From the NCBI GenBank assembly GCA_015698045.1, contig BLAL01000239.1, positions 1,240,001 to 1,304,000 on the forward strand: a stretch of DNA of 64,000 bases, read 5' to 3'. Both the position numbers and the translations under genes were made by a program. The notes beneath the pieces were generated by a model. The model made no database searches. It was not told where the DNA came from and saw nothing but the letters and a program-made list of their open reading frames with translations. This DNA comes from Rhizophagus clarus. Its lineage: Eukaryota; Glomeromycota; Glomeromycetes; Glomerales; Glomeraceae. Shown in pieces: positions 12,675-25,215 of the stretch (its first letter is position 1; every line of letters starts with the position of its first letter).

Positions 12675-13956
12675 TTACGTCGATATCGGGACATATTGTT
12701 CAACAAGCTCAATACACCACTAAAAGAATAAAAAAAAAAAATATTATATAAAATCTAAATGCTAAGAAATAAATCAAAATTTATTTACTTACTTCATCAT
12801 TTTCTCCTAATCTATCATTATGACAAACAACTTCTTGAAAAGAGTCATCCCCAATAATAACTTGAATATCATGACTACGTAAGAATTCAATTTGAAAGTT
12901 TCTAATAACGCTAGAATAACGATTATTAGTTGATATTTCAATGCTAAGATTAATAATATCATTTGATTTTAAATATCCTTGATAATTTCCTAATTTACTA
13001 TGATTAAATTTCCAATTTTCACTCCAGTAAGAATCAGTATTATTATTATCAGAATAATTACAATTCACTAAAATAATAAGCACAAATATTATTATTATTA
13101 TAATAAATTAGCAGACAAATTAAAGCAAAATATAATTTATTACCTTCTGTGAAGCTATCTGACGAAGATTTGCGACTACCGTCTACTCCAAGAAATTTAA
13201 CACCAGAATTAATGTGTTGTAACTTTATAGTATTATTAGTGTAAGTAGCTAATTCCCTATTATTAAATTTAATCTTCCATAAAGAATTTGAACTAGGCTC
13301 CGGACCTCCTACATAAACCTAAAAAGACAATAAATTAGATATTATAAATAAAAATTCTTATAAATAATTAATCATAATACCGATTGAGTAAAGCTTCTTG
13401 TAAGAGGACATAACGAACTTAAATATTTTCCTGTGGCAACATGTTTTAAAGCTACAATAGATTCACTTGTAATTAGATTTGATTCATAAACAGCAAAATT
13501 TTCGAATTCTTTAACTAATTTCTTAAGTGAATCTATATTATTCATTTTTTCATGAAATTCTTTTGAAATAGAATCTAAATGTTTCATTGAAAGTGATTTA
13601 TAAAGATATGATTTTTGTTCCTCTATATCATTAATTTCGGCGTTATAACATAATTTAAGAAAATATGAAATAAATCGGGAGGTATCACCTCCTCTACTTT
13701 CAGGAATATACTTCAATGATTGTAATTTCCTTTTATTAGTATTTTTAAATATTATAAAAGAAATATCTTCTTTAAGTGCATTACGAAGCTTTTCAATATC
13801 ATTAATTTCGGTTGGAAGTTTAATGATAGGATCTACTAAGGATATGGCAATGTTTAAAAACTTTTTACGTTTAATTTTCCAAATGTTATGATATTTTTGA
13901 ATATCGTTTATCCATTCGTCCGGATGAATGTTTCCATCATATTTTGAAGGATCCAT
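12675..13956 (-). CDS. Gag-like/MIR-domain fusion protein, copy 6
   Basis: Exons 13956-13381, 13318-13144, 13067-12793 and 12719-12675 splice in frame to 356 residues. The start is taken at MDPSKYDGN because it aligns with the family start; the frame is open 27 bases further upstream. The FLG loop is short (DGSRKS) but the loop before FLRSHD is among the longest, with an Asn/Ser-rich insertion. SPST is replaced by SSSD. The C-terminus (WCIELVEQYVPIST) departs from the usual KQ(Y/H)(I/V)WT. The gene is bracketed by inverted TTCACCGA clusters at 12,342 and 15,215, which may mean it was once carried inside a mobile element. Confidence 0.85.
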
Positions 13957-13983
13957 TTTTTTTTTTTTATAAAAATGGTGCAA

Positions 13984-15121
13984 AAGTGTAGGTTTGTAAA
14001 TAGAAACACTTTCATATTTTATATCAAAATGTCAAATGATTCAAACAAAATTTTGGTTTTACCAAATTCAGAAATTGCATGACTTTATATAAATAAATAT
14101 TTATAAATAAATAAATATATGGTCAGGGGGTCAAAGTTGATCCAGGAGATCACATATGCATGATTTTTAGTCAATTTTTCAAAATAGAATATGATCATCT
14201 TTTAAAATAGTCATTTGTGAATAAATTAAACGCAAAAAAAAAAAAAAAAAAAAATTGCTTTGTTTTCACGTTCATGTATTTCATATTTTGAAGTTTCATT
14301 AATCGCACTTGTGTTCGTCATATTTTTTATTAACATTAAGTCAATCAATTTAAAATAAATTAAAAATAAAAAGCTTATGAAAGCAATACGAAATTTAAAA
14401 ATACAAAGTTAATTAACAATGTTATCAGTAAATTTACAAATGTAATTAGTTACTAAAAATAAGCACAAGGTTCTAATATTACAAAATTTAATTAATTACA
14501 TCTATTAGAAACTTTTTGTTTCAACTTAACCCTAATCCTAACCTAATCCTAACACCTAATACACAACACTTATTTTTATGAAAAAAAAAATTTTTTAGCG
14601 ATATACAATAGTCATGTTCGCAGTGATACATAATTCTCATACTATCGATGATTTGCACACAATGCGCAAATTGTGGCAATGTACAAAATCTTATTGGCTG
14701 TAATTATAGGACCCCTTCGGACAATCTATACCATTAAAAAATTTTTGACGTTTAGAATAGTCGTATAAATAAAATTGCAATTGTGAACCGCCCCCGATAT
14801 GCTATGGCATGATCTTACATATGACCTTGTACAAAAGTAAATCGCGTCTTATAAATTATAGTTTAACAGTTCTCAGAATTGCCAGACAAGAAATGTAGTC
14901 TATAAAGAAGTTTTTTAACGGGATTAAACATGTGAAAAAAATCGATGATCATTTCTCACCGACAAATGATTTACTGAAAGTCATTTCAAAGTCATTTTTA
15001 AAAAAATAAAAAGTTTTTTTATAAACTAACATTGAATATCAGACATTTTATCATATAAAAATGCTTCAGTTTAATCGAATAGTAACATTAACATATTTAT
15101 ATACACTATGACATTGAAGAG
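13984..15121. other. Intergenic region right of copy 6
   Basis: Contains a poly-A run near 14,234-14,254, a short degenerate telomere-like stretch at about 14,525-14,575 (CCTAATCCTAACC), and another CTCACCGACAAATGA piece near 14,957 related to the clusters on either side. No gene seen. Confidence 0.45.
14062..14083 (-). promoter_or_regulatory. Shared upstream motif, copy 6
   Basis: CCAAATTCAGAAATTGCATG, a weaker version of the motif found upstream of most other copies, 106 bases before the start codon. Confidence 0.4.
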
Positions 15122-15215
15122 GTGACCTGTCGAAAAAACGATCCTATCGGTGAAACGTATGTCGTGAAACGTTTTTCAGTGAAGCGGTCGTCGGTGAAGT
15201 GATTGTCAACGCGAT
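15122..15215. repeat. TCGGTGAA repeat cluster, right of copy 6
   Basis: CGGTGAAACG, GTGAAACG and TCGGTGAAGTGATTGT recur here, the inverse complement of the cluster at 12,342-12,402. Matching is imperfect and no target duplication is evident. Confidence 0.55.
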
Positions 15216-15589
15216 TTATTTCAATGAACAGAAAAAAAAATATATCTCGACATAACTTGAATTTGATCTAGAATTTATTTAATATATCGAAATACCAAGT
15301 TAACTGACAAAGTCCTACTCATTAAGTTCATGATTAGGCCGCGTGAAACGTTTATATTAATTTGTTTATTTTCAATAAATTATATTATCTTGATAAGATG
15401 AACGCTTCTCAAATTTCCACCATCTACAAATCACCTTAAGTTCTGAACTTTGGTCATTCCATGAAGTGCTTATAATTGATTTATGAAAAAATCCAATGTA
15501 TTTTGAGCTATTATTTTTAACAAAATAGTCGTTAGTTAATAAATAATGGTAATTTTAAACTTTTGCCAAATTTTATTTATAAATTCAGT

Positions 15590-15740
15590 CCTGTTTAATA
15601 AATTCGATACACGTAATCACGCATATTTACAAAATATATTCCAAGAAAAATCTATCGAATTGTAAACTTGTAGTAGCTAATTCTTTATCGAACTTATGTA
15701 AAGAATTTGGAACATGTGCTAAACTTTCTATAAATCTACT
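15590..15740 (-). pseudogene. Small Gag-like/MIR exon 2 remnant
   Basis: The minus strand still resembles the exon 2 segment that encodes LWKIKFDKELATY...IKLQ...KFLGI in intact copies. It is a short fragment with no usable frame. Confidence 0.5.
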
Positions 15741-15759
15741 TATTGGAAACCTTATAATT

Positions 15760-18700
15760 TTATATTATAATTGATTTATTTATTAAATAAAAATAAAAAG
15801 TTTACATCAAACTAGAAATTATAAACTTTCAAATAAATTTTTTATGGCATATACTTTTCGCCTGATAGCAACAATTTCATAAATATTATTTCTTTGCACC
15901 TTCTTTTAAACGAAAGTGAAAAGTATTTACGAATTGTTTTGCATAAAATGAATTAACTATGTTTACATAAAAGGGATAATAAATATATATACTTTTTCAA
16001 GGCGAAATGTATAGCAAAAAAATGAAAGACTAAATGAAATGAACGAGAAAAAATATTTATTTATTTATTTAATAGATTAAATGGAATCGTATATGTACAT
16101 TATATGAATTATTAATGTAATAGTAAGTAAAGAAAATAATTAATGTAAGATAAATAATAAATTTTTTTACTTTACTTTATGTAGTATTTTTTTTTATTAT
16201 TATTATAATAGGAAATATTTTTTTAAGATTGATAAAAACCACGATATTGAGTTTAATCGTTCTTTTTGGATTTTTAACATTTGAAAATTATGGATATTAT
16301 GAATATTGTATTTTAAATGAGCAAGATCATGGTGTAATGGTAAAATATCACTTGGATTACAACAAGAACAACGACAAATAGGGATCAAAACACCATATTA
16401 TACACATAAATTATTACCTTTTATTTGTTTATGGGCAGTTTTATTATTATATCCAATTACATCAATACGTATTCAAGTGATTACAAGATTCTTTTCATCA
16501 CAACCCACAATTTATTGGTTCGTTGCACAATGGTGGAAGTGGAATTATCCTTTTTGCTAATTTCTTTCCACCAACTTGAGTATGAATGGGAAGTGGAAAA
16601 CAAATTAGATGATAAATTTTATATTATTTCTTTTTTTTTTAGAGGGAGAGAAAAAAAAAATGCGAAATAATAAAAAGAAAAATGAATGTACAAATATTTA
16701 ATAAAACAAATTAATTACTTAACAAAATTATATATAATTTAAATATATGGCTTATATATATTACAAGTTATTAATGATTCTTTTCTTTTTTGATAAATGA
16801 AAATTTACTAATAAGATGTTGAGATTTCCAAATATCAAACATATTAATAAAGGTTTAAAGATTTGGTTTTGATTCACGTTTAAAATTAGTATGTTTTTGT
16901 TGAACATAAGTAGTGAATGAGTTAAATACCATAATCAGGAGAAAATTACCAACGTAATTCCATTGATCATTAGAAAACCTTAAATCTACGGTGTACCGTT
17001 AGGGCCAAAAGTGACAAATATGATAATCGTAATTTTTTTTTTTTTGGTTAAACAAAACTTTATTAGAATTTTACGAGCATGCCTTTCACTCGAGAACAAT
17101 ACATCAGAGCAAAAAATTTAGCTTAATACCTAAGTAAAAACAATTAACCAAAAATACTTGTTTTGAAAAAAAAAAAAAAAATACTACGGGGCGTTTACAA
17201 AATATAGGAAATAAAAAAATAAAAACTATTTTTGTTAAAATAAATTTTTTCTAAAATGTTATTTTGATTAGTATATATCCCTTAAGTTTTGTTGCACATT
17301 GCATTTTATTTTTTTTCTTATAGGTATTCCTATCCTGGATCGAAATAATGTACCAAATCTGAAAAAATTGCTTAAAAATATTACGAAAAATTAAAAACAA
17401 TGGAAAAATGGTTTATGTAAGCATGACTAGATGATTGGTTAACGTTGACCGGTTGACGCTTCGTTCGTTTCACAAATTTAAGGTAAAAAATATTGCGTAA
17501 CAAAGTGTATAATAATAAATTAACTATAAATTTTTTTTTTTTTTAGAAAGTATCCTGAAAAAAATTTCTTTTTGTATTGTACAGTATGTAGCAGGTAGGA
17601 AAGCATGAATGAATGTCATTTTAGTACTAGAAAAATCTGGATTATCTCTTTTGCCATCAAGGAACAAAAATAAGTATATATTGTAAAAAAATCAATAAGG
17701 ATAAGAGTAAATAAGAGACTGTGATCTGACTGCCTTACTGCTTAAAAAAAAAAAAACTTTTTAAGAAACAATCCAGAACATTCATTTCCATACAGCTTAC
17801 GTCACGCGGTACTCATGTGATTATAAATTAGCAGTCTCTTCTTAGAGTTAAGCTCCGGCCATTCGACGTTATCGCGTCTACAACGTAAAGTCAATATAAA
17901 TTGTAAATCTATTACCTGGTTAATAATGCGCTAATTTTGATAAGGTCAATATATCATCAGCAGATTCCTTTATAAGAAAAAAAAGAAAAAAAAAGAACAA
18001 AAATAATAATTATATTATAACATACTGTATATACCATATTATAGTAAATAACCTTTTTTTTCTTTCTTTTTTTTTCATTTTAGAGAAAATAAACAACAAA
18101 ATAAAGTTACTTTTTTGGTTTTATAATATTTTTTTTTTTAATATATTATGAGAGTTTTTAGTTATGGTTACTCAGAACAAAACTAGAAAATTGGCAGTTT
18201 TCTTCACTTCATACGAACATAAAAGTATTTTGACAAAATAAAACGAACTTTAATTTTTATACAATGTATATTATTGGTTTCAAAGAGCTTACACAAAAAA
18301 TATAAACGCATATTGCCATTTTTTTATTAGACGATCTTCTCTTGAAATTGATATGTCATATTGAAATTAATTATAGTGTGTACTCTAGCCTTAAAGAAAC
18401 ATTAGCTCTTTGAAAATATCATCTAAAAGGAAAATAGATAATCTGCCATCAATAAATTTAAAGAAACACCAGCTCTTTGGCAAAAATTACCATCTTGACC
18501 CTCCTCGTGTTACTGTCTTGACCTGCATAATATATACAGTAAGAGCGGTCAAGACTGTAACGTCGCACAGGTCAAGAACGTAAGATTTGCAGCCCTTTGA
18601 AAATATCATCTAAAAGGAAAGTTCCACGATGTGTTGCATAATTCTTTAAGTTCAAACATCATAATATTAAGCTGATCAAATAAGAAAATATCACACGATT

Positions 18701-19424
18701 TTTTTTTTTAAAAAAAAATTAACGTTTCTTTTTAAATGAACGCCTGCATATAAACAACAAATAACGGATTTATGAACAAACAAAATTACCGTCCTTTTTT
18801 AAGTTACTTGATTAAGTTAATAATTGCAAAGTTCTGATATCTTTCTTATTTCAAAAATTTAGATTATTTTTGTACTTTATTCATCGGAATACTAATGTGG
18901 GATTACTTGCTAAACTGCGAGAAAGTTTCTAAAATTGGGAAAGAAATATCTATCTAAATGATTTTTTTTTTATTTATAATTTCATTATGATATTACTTTT
19001 AATATACTAGGTAACCACAGGTTTTTTTTTTTTTTTTAGTTTTTTTTTAAAAAAAAAATGAACGAAATCGGTTTTTTTTTTTCAATCCTTCTTTGAATGG
19101 CACCTTTATTTGGAAGTCTAACTTTGACTTTCTCATTTTCCATATTAGACTAGTGGATGTCATATCTGTTGATCATTCTGAGTAGATATACGATAGCAGC
19201 TATTCTAATATCTTTATATAAATAATCTTTTTCAAAATTCGACCGTTATTTTTGTAATTTTGGACATAATCAATTATTCAATAAATAATCTTTATTTTAC
19301 TAATAAAAAAAAAAATTATGTATATATATACAGTATATACTATCTTTTTTGCCTTTCTGTTTCATTCTTTTCATGCTTTAAATTATTGAAATAAATTTAC
19401 ACTTGCTATTCTTAAAGAAGAAAT
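15760..19424. other. Gene-poor AT-rich region
   Basis: I see no credible coding gene. Open frames at 16,203-16,388 and 16,425-16,670 are low-complexity. A word ATATCATCTAAAAGGAAA occurs twice (about 18,416 and 18,603), flanking a patch at 18,490-18,590 where TCTTGACC/GGTCAAGA occurs in both orientations. Numerous poly-T and poly-A runs are present. Confidence 0.45.
17027..17170 (-). repeat. Possible 3' end of a retroposed sequence
   Basis: On the minus strand the segment ends CTAATAAAGTTTTGTTTAACC followed by an A-run, so a polyadenylation signal lies just before a poly-A tail. That is the layout of a processed 3' end (LINE tail or processed transcript). Family not recognised. Confidence 0.3.
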
Positions 19425-19835
19425 ATGTCTACTTCCACAGACACTATTATTAATCCAATCGCAATGATTAATCAACGTCAGTTACTTGTTAAAGGGAGGT
19501 TTTTTCATAGTACACCAAACGATAAAAATTTTTTTTTAATTACTTATGAACTTATTCAAGGAAATTCTAATTTATTTAATGATAATGATCCTGATTATAA
19601 TCTAAATTACGACCATGAATTCATTTATTCATATCACACAACGAATTATTACGTCAGGTGTAAATTATTACCTCATTCAATGATTGAAGATTTATTGAAC
19701 CATGAAGAGTTTGATATAAATATACAAAATAACGAAATACCATTAACCCCACAACAAAAATTAAGTCTTGAAGAAAGCTTGCTTGTAAAGCTTTATTTAC
19801 GCGTTTCACAAGGTACCGATGAAATCATAATTTAA
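19425..19835 (+). CDS. Hypothetical protein, 136 aa
   Basis: A single uninterrupted frame of 136 residues, of non-repetitive composition, starting MSTSTDTIINP. It has a middle segment rich in Asn, Asp and Tyr, then LLPHSMIEDLLNHEEF and a helical end (LSLEESLLVKLYLRV). There is no signal peptide, membrane span or known motif. A TATATATATACAG stretch lies about 100 bases upstream. I do not recognise the family; it looks more like a real protein than other frames in this region because of its balanced amino-acid use. It is the only plus-strand gene candidate in the left 45 kb and has no obvious tie to the MIR array. Confidence 0.55.
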   Translation: MSTSTDTIINPIAMINQRQLLVKGRFFHSTPNDKNFFLITYELIQGNSNLFNDNDPDYNLNYDHEFIYSYHTTNYYVRCKLLPHSMIEDLLNHEEFDINIQNNEIPLTPQQKLSLEESLLVKLYLRVSQGTDEIII

Positions 19836-21640
19836 AATAGTATATTATCAGTTATGGGAAAAGCGCGTGCGTTATGCATTTTAAGTGTTTCATCATCTCT
19901 ACCTATATTTTCTCCTATTATATTTTACTCTCTCACTATTACTTATATTCATTTAATAAGCAACTGACTTTTTTTTTTAAGATTTCGAATGGTAAAAGTA
20001 TCAAGTTACATTGGTATCTTTTTGTAAAATATTGATGATTCTGATATGTTTAATTACTTAACCTCTAGTTTGTATGTTAATTGCACTTGAAAATGTATGT
20101 GAATAGATATACAATATTTGGCGTTCCCACAAAAAAAGCATTGTGGCACAGCTAATTACGTGCTATATCATGTTCGAGTAAGATTTGACATATACCTATT
20201 CTTCAACGACAGATTTATTTCTTTTATTTCATATTATTTTTTTTTTCATTTTCTCGTTTAGATATGTATGATCCTTAGATAGATTTTTTTTTTCGATACT
20301 TTCTTGAATCTTGTAATCGTTTAAAGTATTTGTAATATCTTTGTGGTCTCCACCTATAAAAATAAATAGATATATATATATAATATAATTTGAACCAGTA
20401 CTCTGTAAGACTATACCGTAATTTTTGATCGCACAGCCAATCCTAAAAAATATTACCAGAAGAATCTATTTTAGAAATAATTTTATTCGCCTAAAATTTA
20501 GGATCTCCCTCCCTTATACTTATTTTCGTGTGGTATAGCACGTAATATTAAGCACCATTGTTTTACCAAATATTATTGAGAAATGATCCATTTAATTTGC
20601 AAAGAAAATGAAATTTTGAAGCCATTGCGAAAGTGGAGATGTAAAAAAAAATCATTTATCAAAGAAATTTCAACAACAGCTCCAATATTTTTAGCAAATT
20701 ACTCGTTTCTTTTTTTTTGTTACTTGATGATGATCGACATTCTTCATCAGAATTTAATTTTCAGTGAATGATCATAAGAAAATTCTATACCATCGAAACC
20801 ATTGCTCTTTAATGATTCGCATCAAGATTATTCTTTTCAGTTCAAAAAAATAAATATATAAAATGATTATTTTATATATTCAAGGTATTTAAAAATTCCA
20901 TTTGACCGAAATTTTAATTTTCCTTTAAATTTAAAACGTGCTTATTTCTTTTATTTGTTTATTTATTTATTTTTAAAACATTTTTGTGTGATTAATAATG
21001 ATCTGATGTAGCACTATAAGTATTACATACGACCAGCTTATTAATAAATAGAACAAAGAAATGTATGTGTATTCACCTTTGGCAAATGATGTCGAAGAAT
21101 TAATATTTCGCAGGATTGATAATTTAGCCATGAAGATTAATCACAAATTACACCATAGATATCCGTTGACCGTTATCCGGATATCCGTCGGATATTTAAA
21201 TTCTAAATCCATAACTTCAACATTACGAAAATAAAATTTTAAAACTTAGTCATTAAAGATGATCATTGGCATAGTGACCACCTGTTAAACCATTTAATAA
21301 ATCTTCAGATATTTATTATAAATCTGAAAAATCATCCAAATTATTAATATCCCTTTCGAAAAACTACTTAATACGCAGTAACTGCGTATTTGTTATTTAT
21401 AGCAAGTTTTAAAATGTATCAAGATTTTTAATTTATTGAAATTTATCACTAAGTTTGTGGATAGAGACAAGAAATGTCCAAAAAAATGATTTTCGTAGAA
21501 TTCATATGATTAATTAAAAAGTCATAGTTCTGTACTTTTCCAACTTTTTTTTTTATTAAAAAGTTTTTTGAAAAAACTTCGTATGAAATTTTAAACCCTT
21601 CACGAATGTCTATTTGTTTTGACGAATGTGAAATAAACAA
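19836..21640. other. Intergenic region, no gene seen
   Basis: AT-rich, with poly-T tracts. A self-complementary TATCCGGATATCCG stretch lies at about 21,173. Short open frames at 20,583-20,771 (+) and 21,449-21,640 (-) lack protein character. Confidence 0.45.
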
Positions 21641-21645
21641 TATTA

Positions 21646-21822
21646 GGCCTGTTCATGTCCGGCCGGTTGTGAATTTTGGTCATATGCAAAATAGTGAAAA
21701 ATAAGAACTCTAAAAAAATATTGGGTTAAAAGGTCGGGTGATGTAAACAAATGCAAGCAGTTCAAGCTAAACCTTAACCAACCTCAAGTCCTCAACCTCA
21801 ACCGACCAGACATGAACAGGAC
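21646..21822. mobile_element. 177-bp MITE with TATTA target duplication
   Basis: The terminal inverted repeats are about 24 bases: G(G/T)CCTGTTCATGTC then GG(C/T)CGGTTG on each side. TATTA is present directly before (21,641-21,645) and directly after (21,823-21,827), a plausible 5-bp target-site duplication. No coding capacity. The element abuts the plus-strand MIR remnant to its right. Confidence 0.7.
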
Positions 21823-21829
21823 TATTATT

Positions 21830-22054
21830 GGTTACATAAACATCGTTGAATTCTTACGTAGTCATGATAATCAAAATATTATTGATAACGAAATTCTTCC
21901 CCATAATGATAGATCAGGAGAAAATGGGGTAGACGTAAAATAAATTTTGATTTTATTTCTTATCATTTGGATTTTTTATAACATGATTTTTTTTAAATTC
22001 TTTTATTGGTGTATTGAGCTTATTGAACAATGTGTCTGAACGATGGATATTTAA
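21830..22054 (+). pseudogene. Inverted remnant of MIR exons 3-4
   Basis: Plus-strand reading shows EFLRSHD, then a PHNDRSGEN stretch corresponding to the (C)HNERLGGND of intact genes. After an intron-like gap comes WCIELIEQCV and a stop. This is the only trace of the family on the plus strand, so a local inversion or inverted duplication happened here. Exons 1 and 2 are absent. Confidence 0.65.
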
Positions 22055-22339
22055 AAATGAGTAAATTTACTTATTTATTACTAGTTTTATAAATTATAAT
22101 TTTATAATAAGACGTGTATCTTTGAAATAATGTTTTAAATATTCCGAAATTATTTATTATGGTTTCAAATGGTTTATTTCAATAAACTCGATTTTCTTAA
22201 TTAAGATATTTAATAAATTTATCGTTAGAATAAAATAACGGTATAAACATTTTGTCATATTTAAATTTCTTAACTTTTAATAAGGCATTTATAAAATCCA
22301 GCCTTGCAAAAATATTTTTCAAGAAAAATTTATCGAATT

Positions 22340-22770
22340 TTGATATATTATTTTCCATAAAGAATTTGGGCCATGTACTAGACCTAAATACAAAAGAATA
22401 AATTATTTAAAGGAATTATTTTTAAGTGTTTATATGTTTGATTGATATTTACTTTCTAGTTTATAACATGATTTCAATTGAGCTTAAATATTATAGAAAT
22501 ATGCTTTAAAGGTTACTATATATTCTTCATTTATAATTAAATTGATTCATCTTTAAATTCTTTAATTAATTCATTAAAATTTTCTTTTATCATTAGCATT
22601 TAAATGTCTGAAAAAAGATATCTTCAATAAACGCATCACGCAGTTTCTCAAACTATTAATTCGAATTAGAAGTGAAATAGTAGAGTTCATTAATAAAAAT
22701 ACATCTTACAAAGAAAGTACAATTCAGTCTATAATATTTTCGTATATCATTCGTCTATGAATTACATTTA
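22340..22770 (-). pseudogene. Decayed Gag-like/MIR exon 1-2 remnant
   Basis: The minus strand retains DNA similarity to the exon 2 start (NSLWK region) and to scattered exon 1 blocks. No frame survives. It lies just right of the inverted exon 3-4 remnant, so the two may be halves of one rearranged copy. Confidence 0.55.
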
Positions 22771-23045
22771 GGCCATTTTTTTATCAAGGATAAAAGTTGA
22801 TAGTATAAAAATGCACGCTTTTGAGAGAACATAAATTGTATTTCGAGCTTATTTACATTGAACAACAAAAAGAAAAGAGAAATAATGGCTTCTTGTAAAA
22901 CAATCGTGTCATAATAACCAATCAATAATAAATAATAGTCTAATAGATATTTCACAGGAATAATTTAATAAAGTTGAAATTTTGAACATAAAATTCTTGA
23001 TTTACTGCACAAGTTAAACAACTTACAAGTAACCGACTAAATAAA

Positions 23046-24362
23046 TTAGCAAGCAAATTGTAAAGTATCCATAGTCCAAACATATTGTTTAATAAGCTCA
23101 ATACGCCACTAAAAAGAAGAGGATAAATTATTAGATTTTAAATTATAATTAATAAGGCCAAATAAAATAAATTTACTTACTTCATCATTTCCTCCTAATC
23201 TTTCTTTATGACAAACAACTTCTTGAAAAGTGTCATTCTTAACAGTGAATTTAATATCATGACTACGTAAAAATTCAATTTGACCGTTTTGAGTATAATA
23301 ACCTATATCATCAGTTGTTTTCTTAATACTAAGATTAATAATATCATTTGATTTTAAATGTCCTTGGTGATTTGCTAATTTACTATAATTAAATTTCCAA
23401 TTCTCTTCCCATAAAATACGATAACTACTATTCATATTACCTATATTATTACAACTCACTAAAACAATAAATATGATTTGATTATCTTGGATTTATGAAA
23501 CAATATAAAACAAAATAAATTTTTAGTTTATTACCTTCTGTATGGTTGTTTGACGGAGATTTGGTTAGACCACATATTCCAAGAAATTTATTAATTGATT
23601 TGACATGCTGTAATTTTATAAAAGTATTGGAATGAATGACTGATTCATTTTCAAATTTAATTTTCCACAAAGAGTTTGGACCAGGCACTGGACTTCCTGC
23701 AAAAACCTAAGAAATAATATATTATAACTTAATAGTTGGTTAAATACAAGTAAATGTTTGTATACAAAAAAAGTTAAAAATACCAGTTGAAACTTATATC
23801 CAGTTGTATAACATAAATTTTCAATTGAACTTAAATATTTTCCTGTGGCAATATGTTTTAAAGCTATAATAGATTCACTTGTAATTAAATTTGATTCATA
23901 AATAGCAAAATCCTCGAATTCTTTAACTAATTCATTGGTTGAACTTACATTTTTCATTTTTTCATGAAATTCATTTGAAATAGTATCAAAATGCATCATC
24001 GGAAGTGATTTATAAAGATAATTCTTTTGTTCTTCTACATCATTAATTTCAGCATTATAACATAATTTAAGAAAAGTTGAAATAAATTTTGAAGTATCAC
24101 CTCCTCTATTTTCAGGAATATATTTCAATAATTGTAATTTTCTTTTATTAGTATTTTTAAAGATACTGAAAGAAATATCCTCTTTAAGTGCGTTACGAAG
24201 ATTTTCAATATCATTAATATTGGTTGGAAGTTTAACGATGGGATCTATTAATGATATAGCAATATATAAACAACTTTCGGTTTTCCAAATTTCACAATAT
24301 CTTTGAATATCGTTTATCCATTCGTCCGGATGAATATTTCCATCATATTTTGGAAAATCCAT
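23046..24362 (-). CDS. Gag-like/MIR-domain fusion protein, copy 8
   Basis: Exons 24362-23784, 23706-23535, 23458-23181 and 23108-23046 splice in frame to 363 residues. The Gag-like half has KRKLQLLKY and an EQKNYLYKSLPMMHFD helix, close to copies 6 and 9. The FLGI loop is one of the shortest (CGLTK). The exon 2 strand reads FENESVIHSNTFIKLQ, unlike the FDKELATY of most copies, a framework change restricted to this gene. The exon 3 start carries an extended variable segment (NNIGNMNSSYRILW). Exon 4 begins WRIELIKQYVW, sharing the Arg with copy 1, and has a longer tail ending in FAC. Function unknown. Confidence 0.86.
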
Positions 24363-24469
24363 TGTAAAAATGGCGCAAAGTGCAGATCGGCAAATAGAAG
24401 CACATTGGTACCAGTATTTATATCAGACATTAAATAGCTAGCTAAAAAAATACCGATTTTCGAACCTTG

Positions 24470-24497
24470 CCAAGTTCAGAAGTTGCATGCGTCTACC
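24470..24497 (-). promoter_or_regulatory. Shared upstream motif, copy 8
   Basis: CCAAGTTCAGAAGTTGCATG followed by CGTCTACC, 108 bases before the start codon; contains a GCATGC palindrome. Confidence 0.45.
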
Positions 24498-24739
24498 GCT
24501 ATTTAGCTTGTCAATAGCGTCGTTAAATGCATGAACCGTTTAAAAAGGAAAACTTTATAAATTGAATATTTTGGTTCTTAACTTTCCAAATGTTATTTAT
24601 AAAAATTCAACCCTGTCTAATAACTAAGTTTAATGTACTCTGTCGATAAATAGTGAACAATTCAGTTTATTTCAATTCAGTTTACTATCTAACTTCCCGA
24701 GAAATGCAATAAATATCATATTTACATAAATATTTTCCA

Positions 24740-25215
24740 GGAAACTGAATGTATCACTGGAATTAATGTGTTGCAACTTTATAAAAATATCAGTGTAGGT
24801 AGCTGATTTTTTGAACGGGTTCTAGATTTCTTACAAAAATCAAGAAACGATAATCATGATATGATACTGTAGCTCTAAATAACGTGATTAAATATCCGTA
24901 TACACAAAAAATCATAATACCAAATGAACCCGACTTCCGGTTATATAATATAAATTTTGAATTTACATTTGTCAAAACTCTTTATTTATAAAGTTAATTC
25001 TTTTATTCTTCTATATTATCAATTCCAGTGTTGTAATAATTTGAGAAAATTAAATAAATTATGATGTAACATCTCCTCTGCTGCCTTTCGGGAATATATT
25101 TTAATGATATTTTTAAAATTCTGAAAGATCGGAAAATACACTTGTAGCAAATTCTTTTATAAATGTAATAATCGTTTATCCATTCGTCCGATATCACATT
25201 TTGGAAATGCTGCAA
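24740..25215 (-). pseudogene. Decayed Gag-like/MIR remnant
   Basis: Pieces of exon 2 (IKLQ region) and exon 1 (SDEWIND and KYIPER segments) remain, heavily shortened and out of frame. Confidence 0.6.

Noticed and set aside
14525-14575. CCTAATCCTAACC words resembling telomere repeats
   Set aside because: Too short and irregular for an interstitial telomere tract.
16322-16402. tRNA-like stretch (A-box-like TGGTGTAATGG)
   Set aside because: The B-box is poor and no cloverleaf with a proper acceptor stem could be drawn; at best a decayed tRNA-derived relic.
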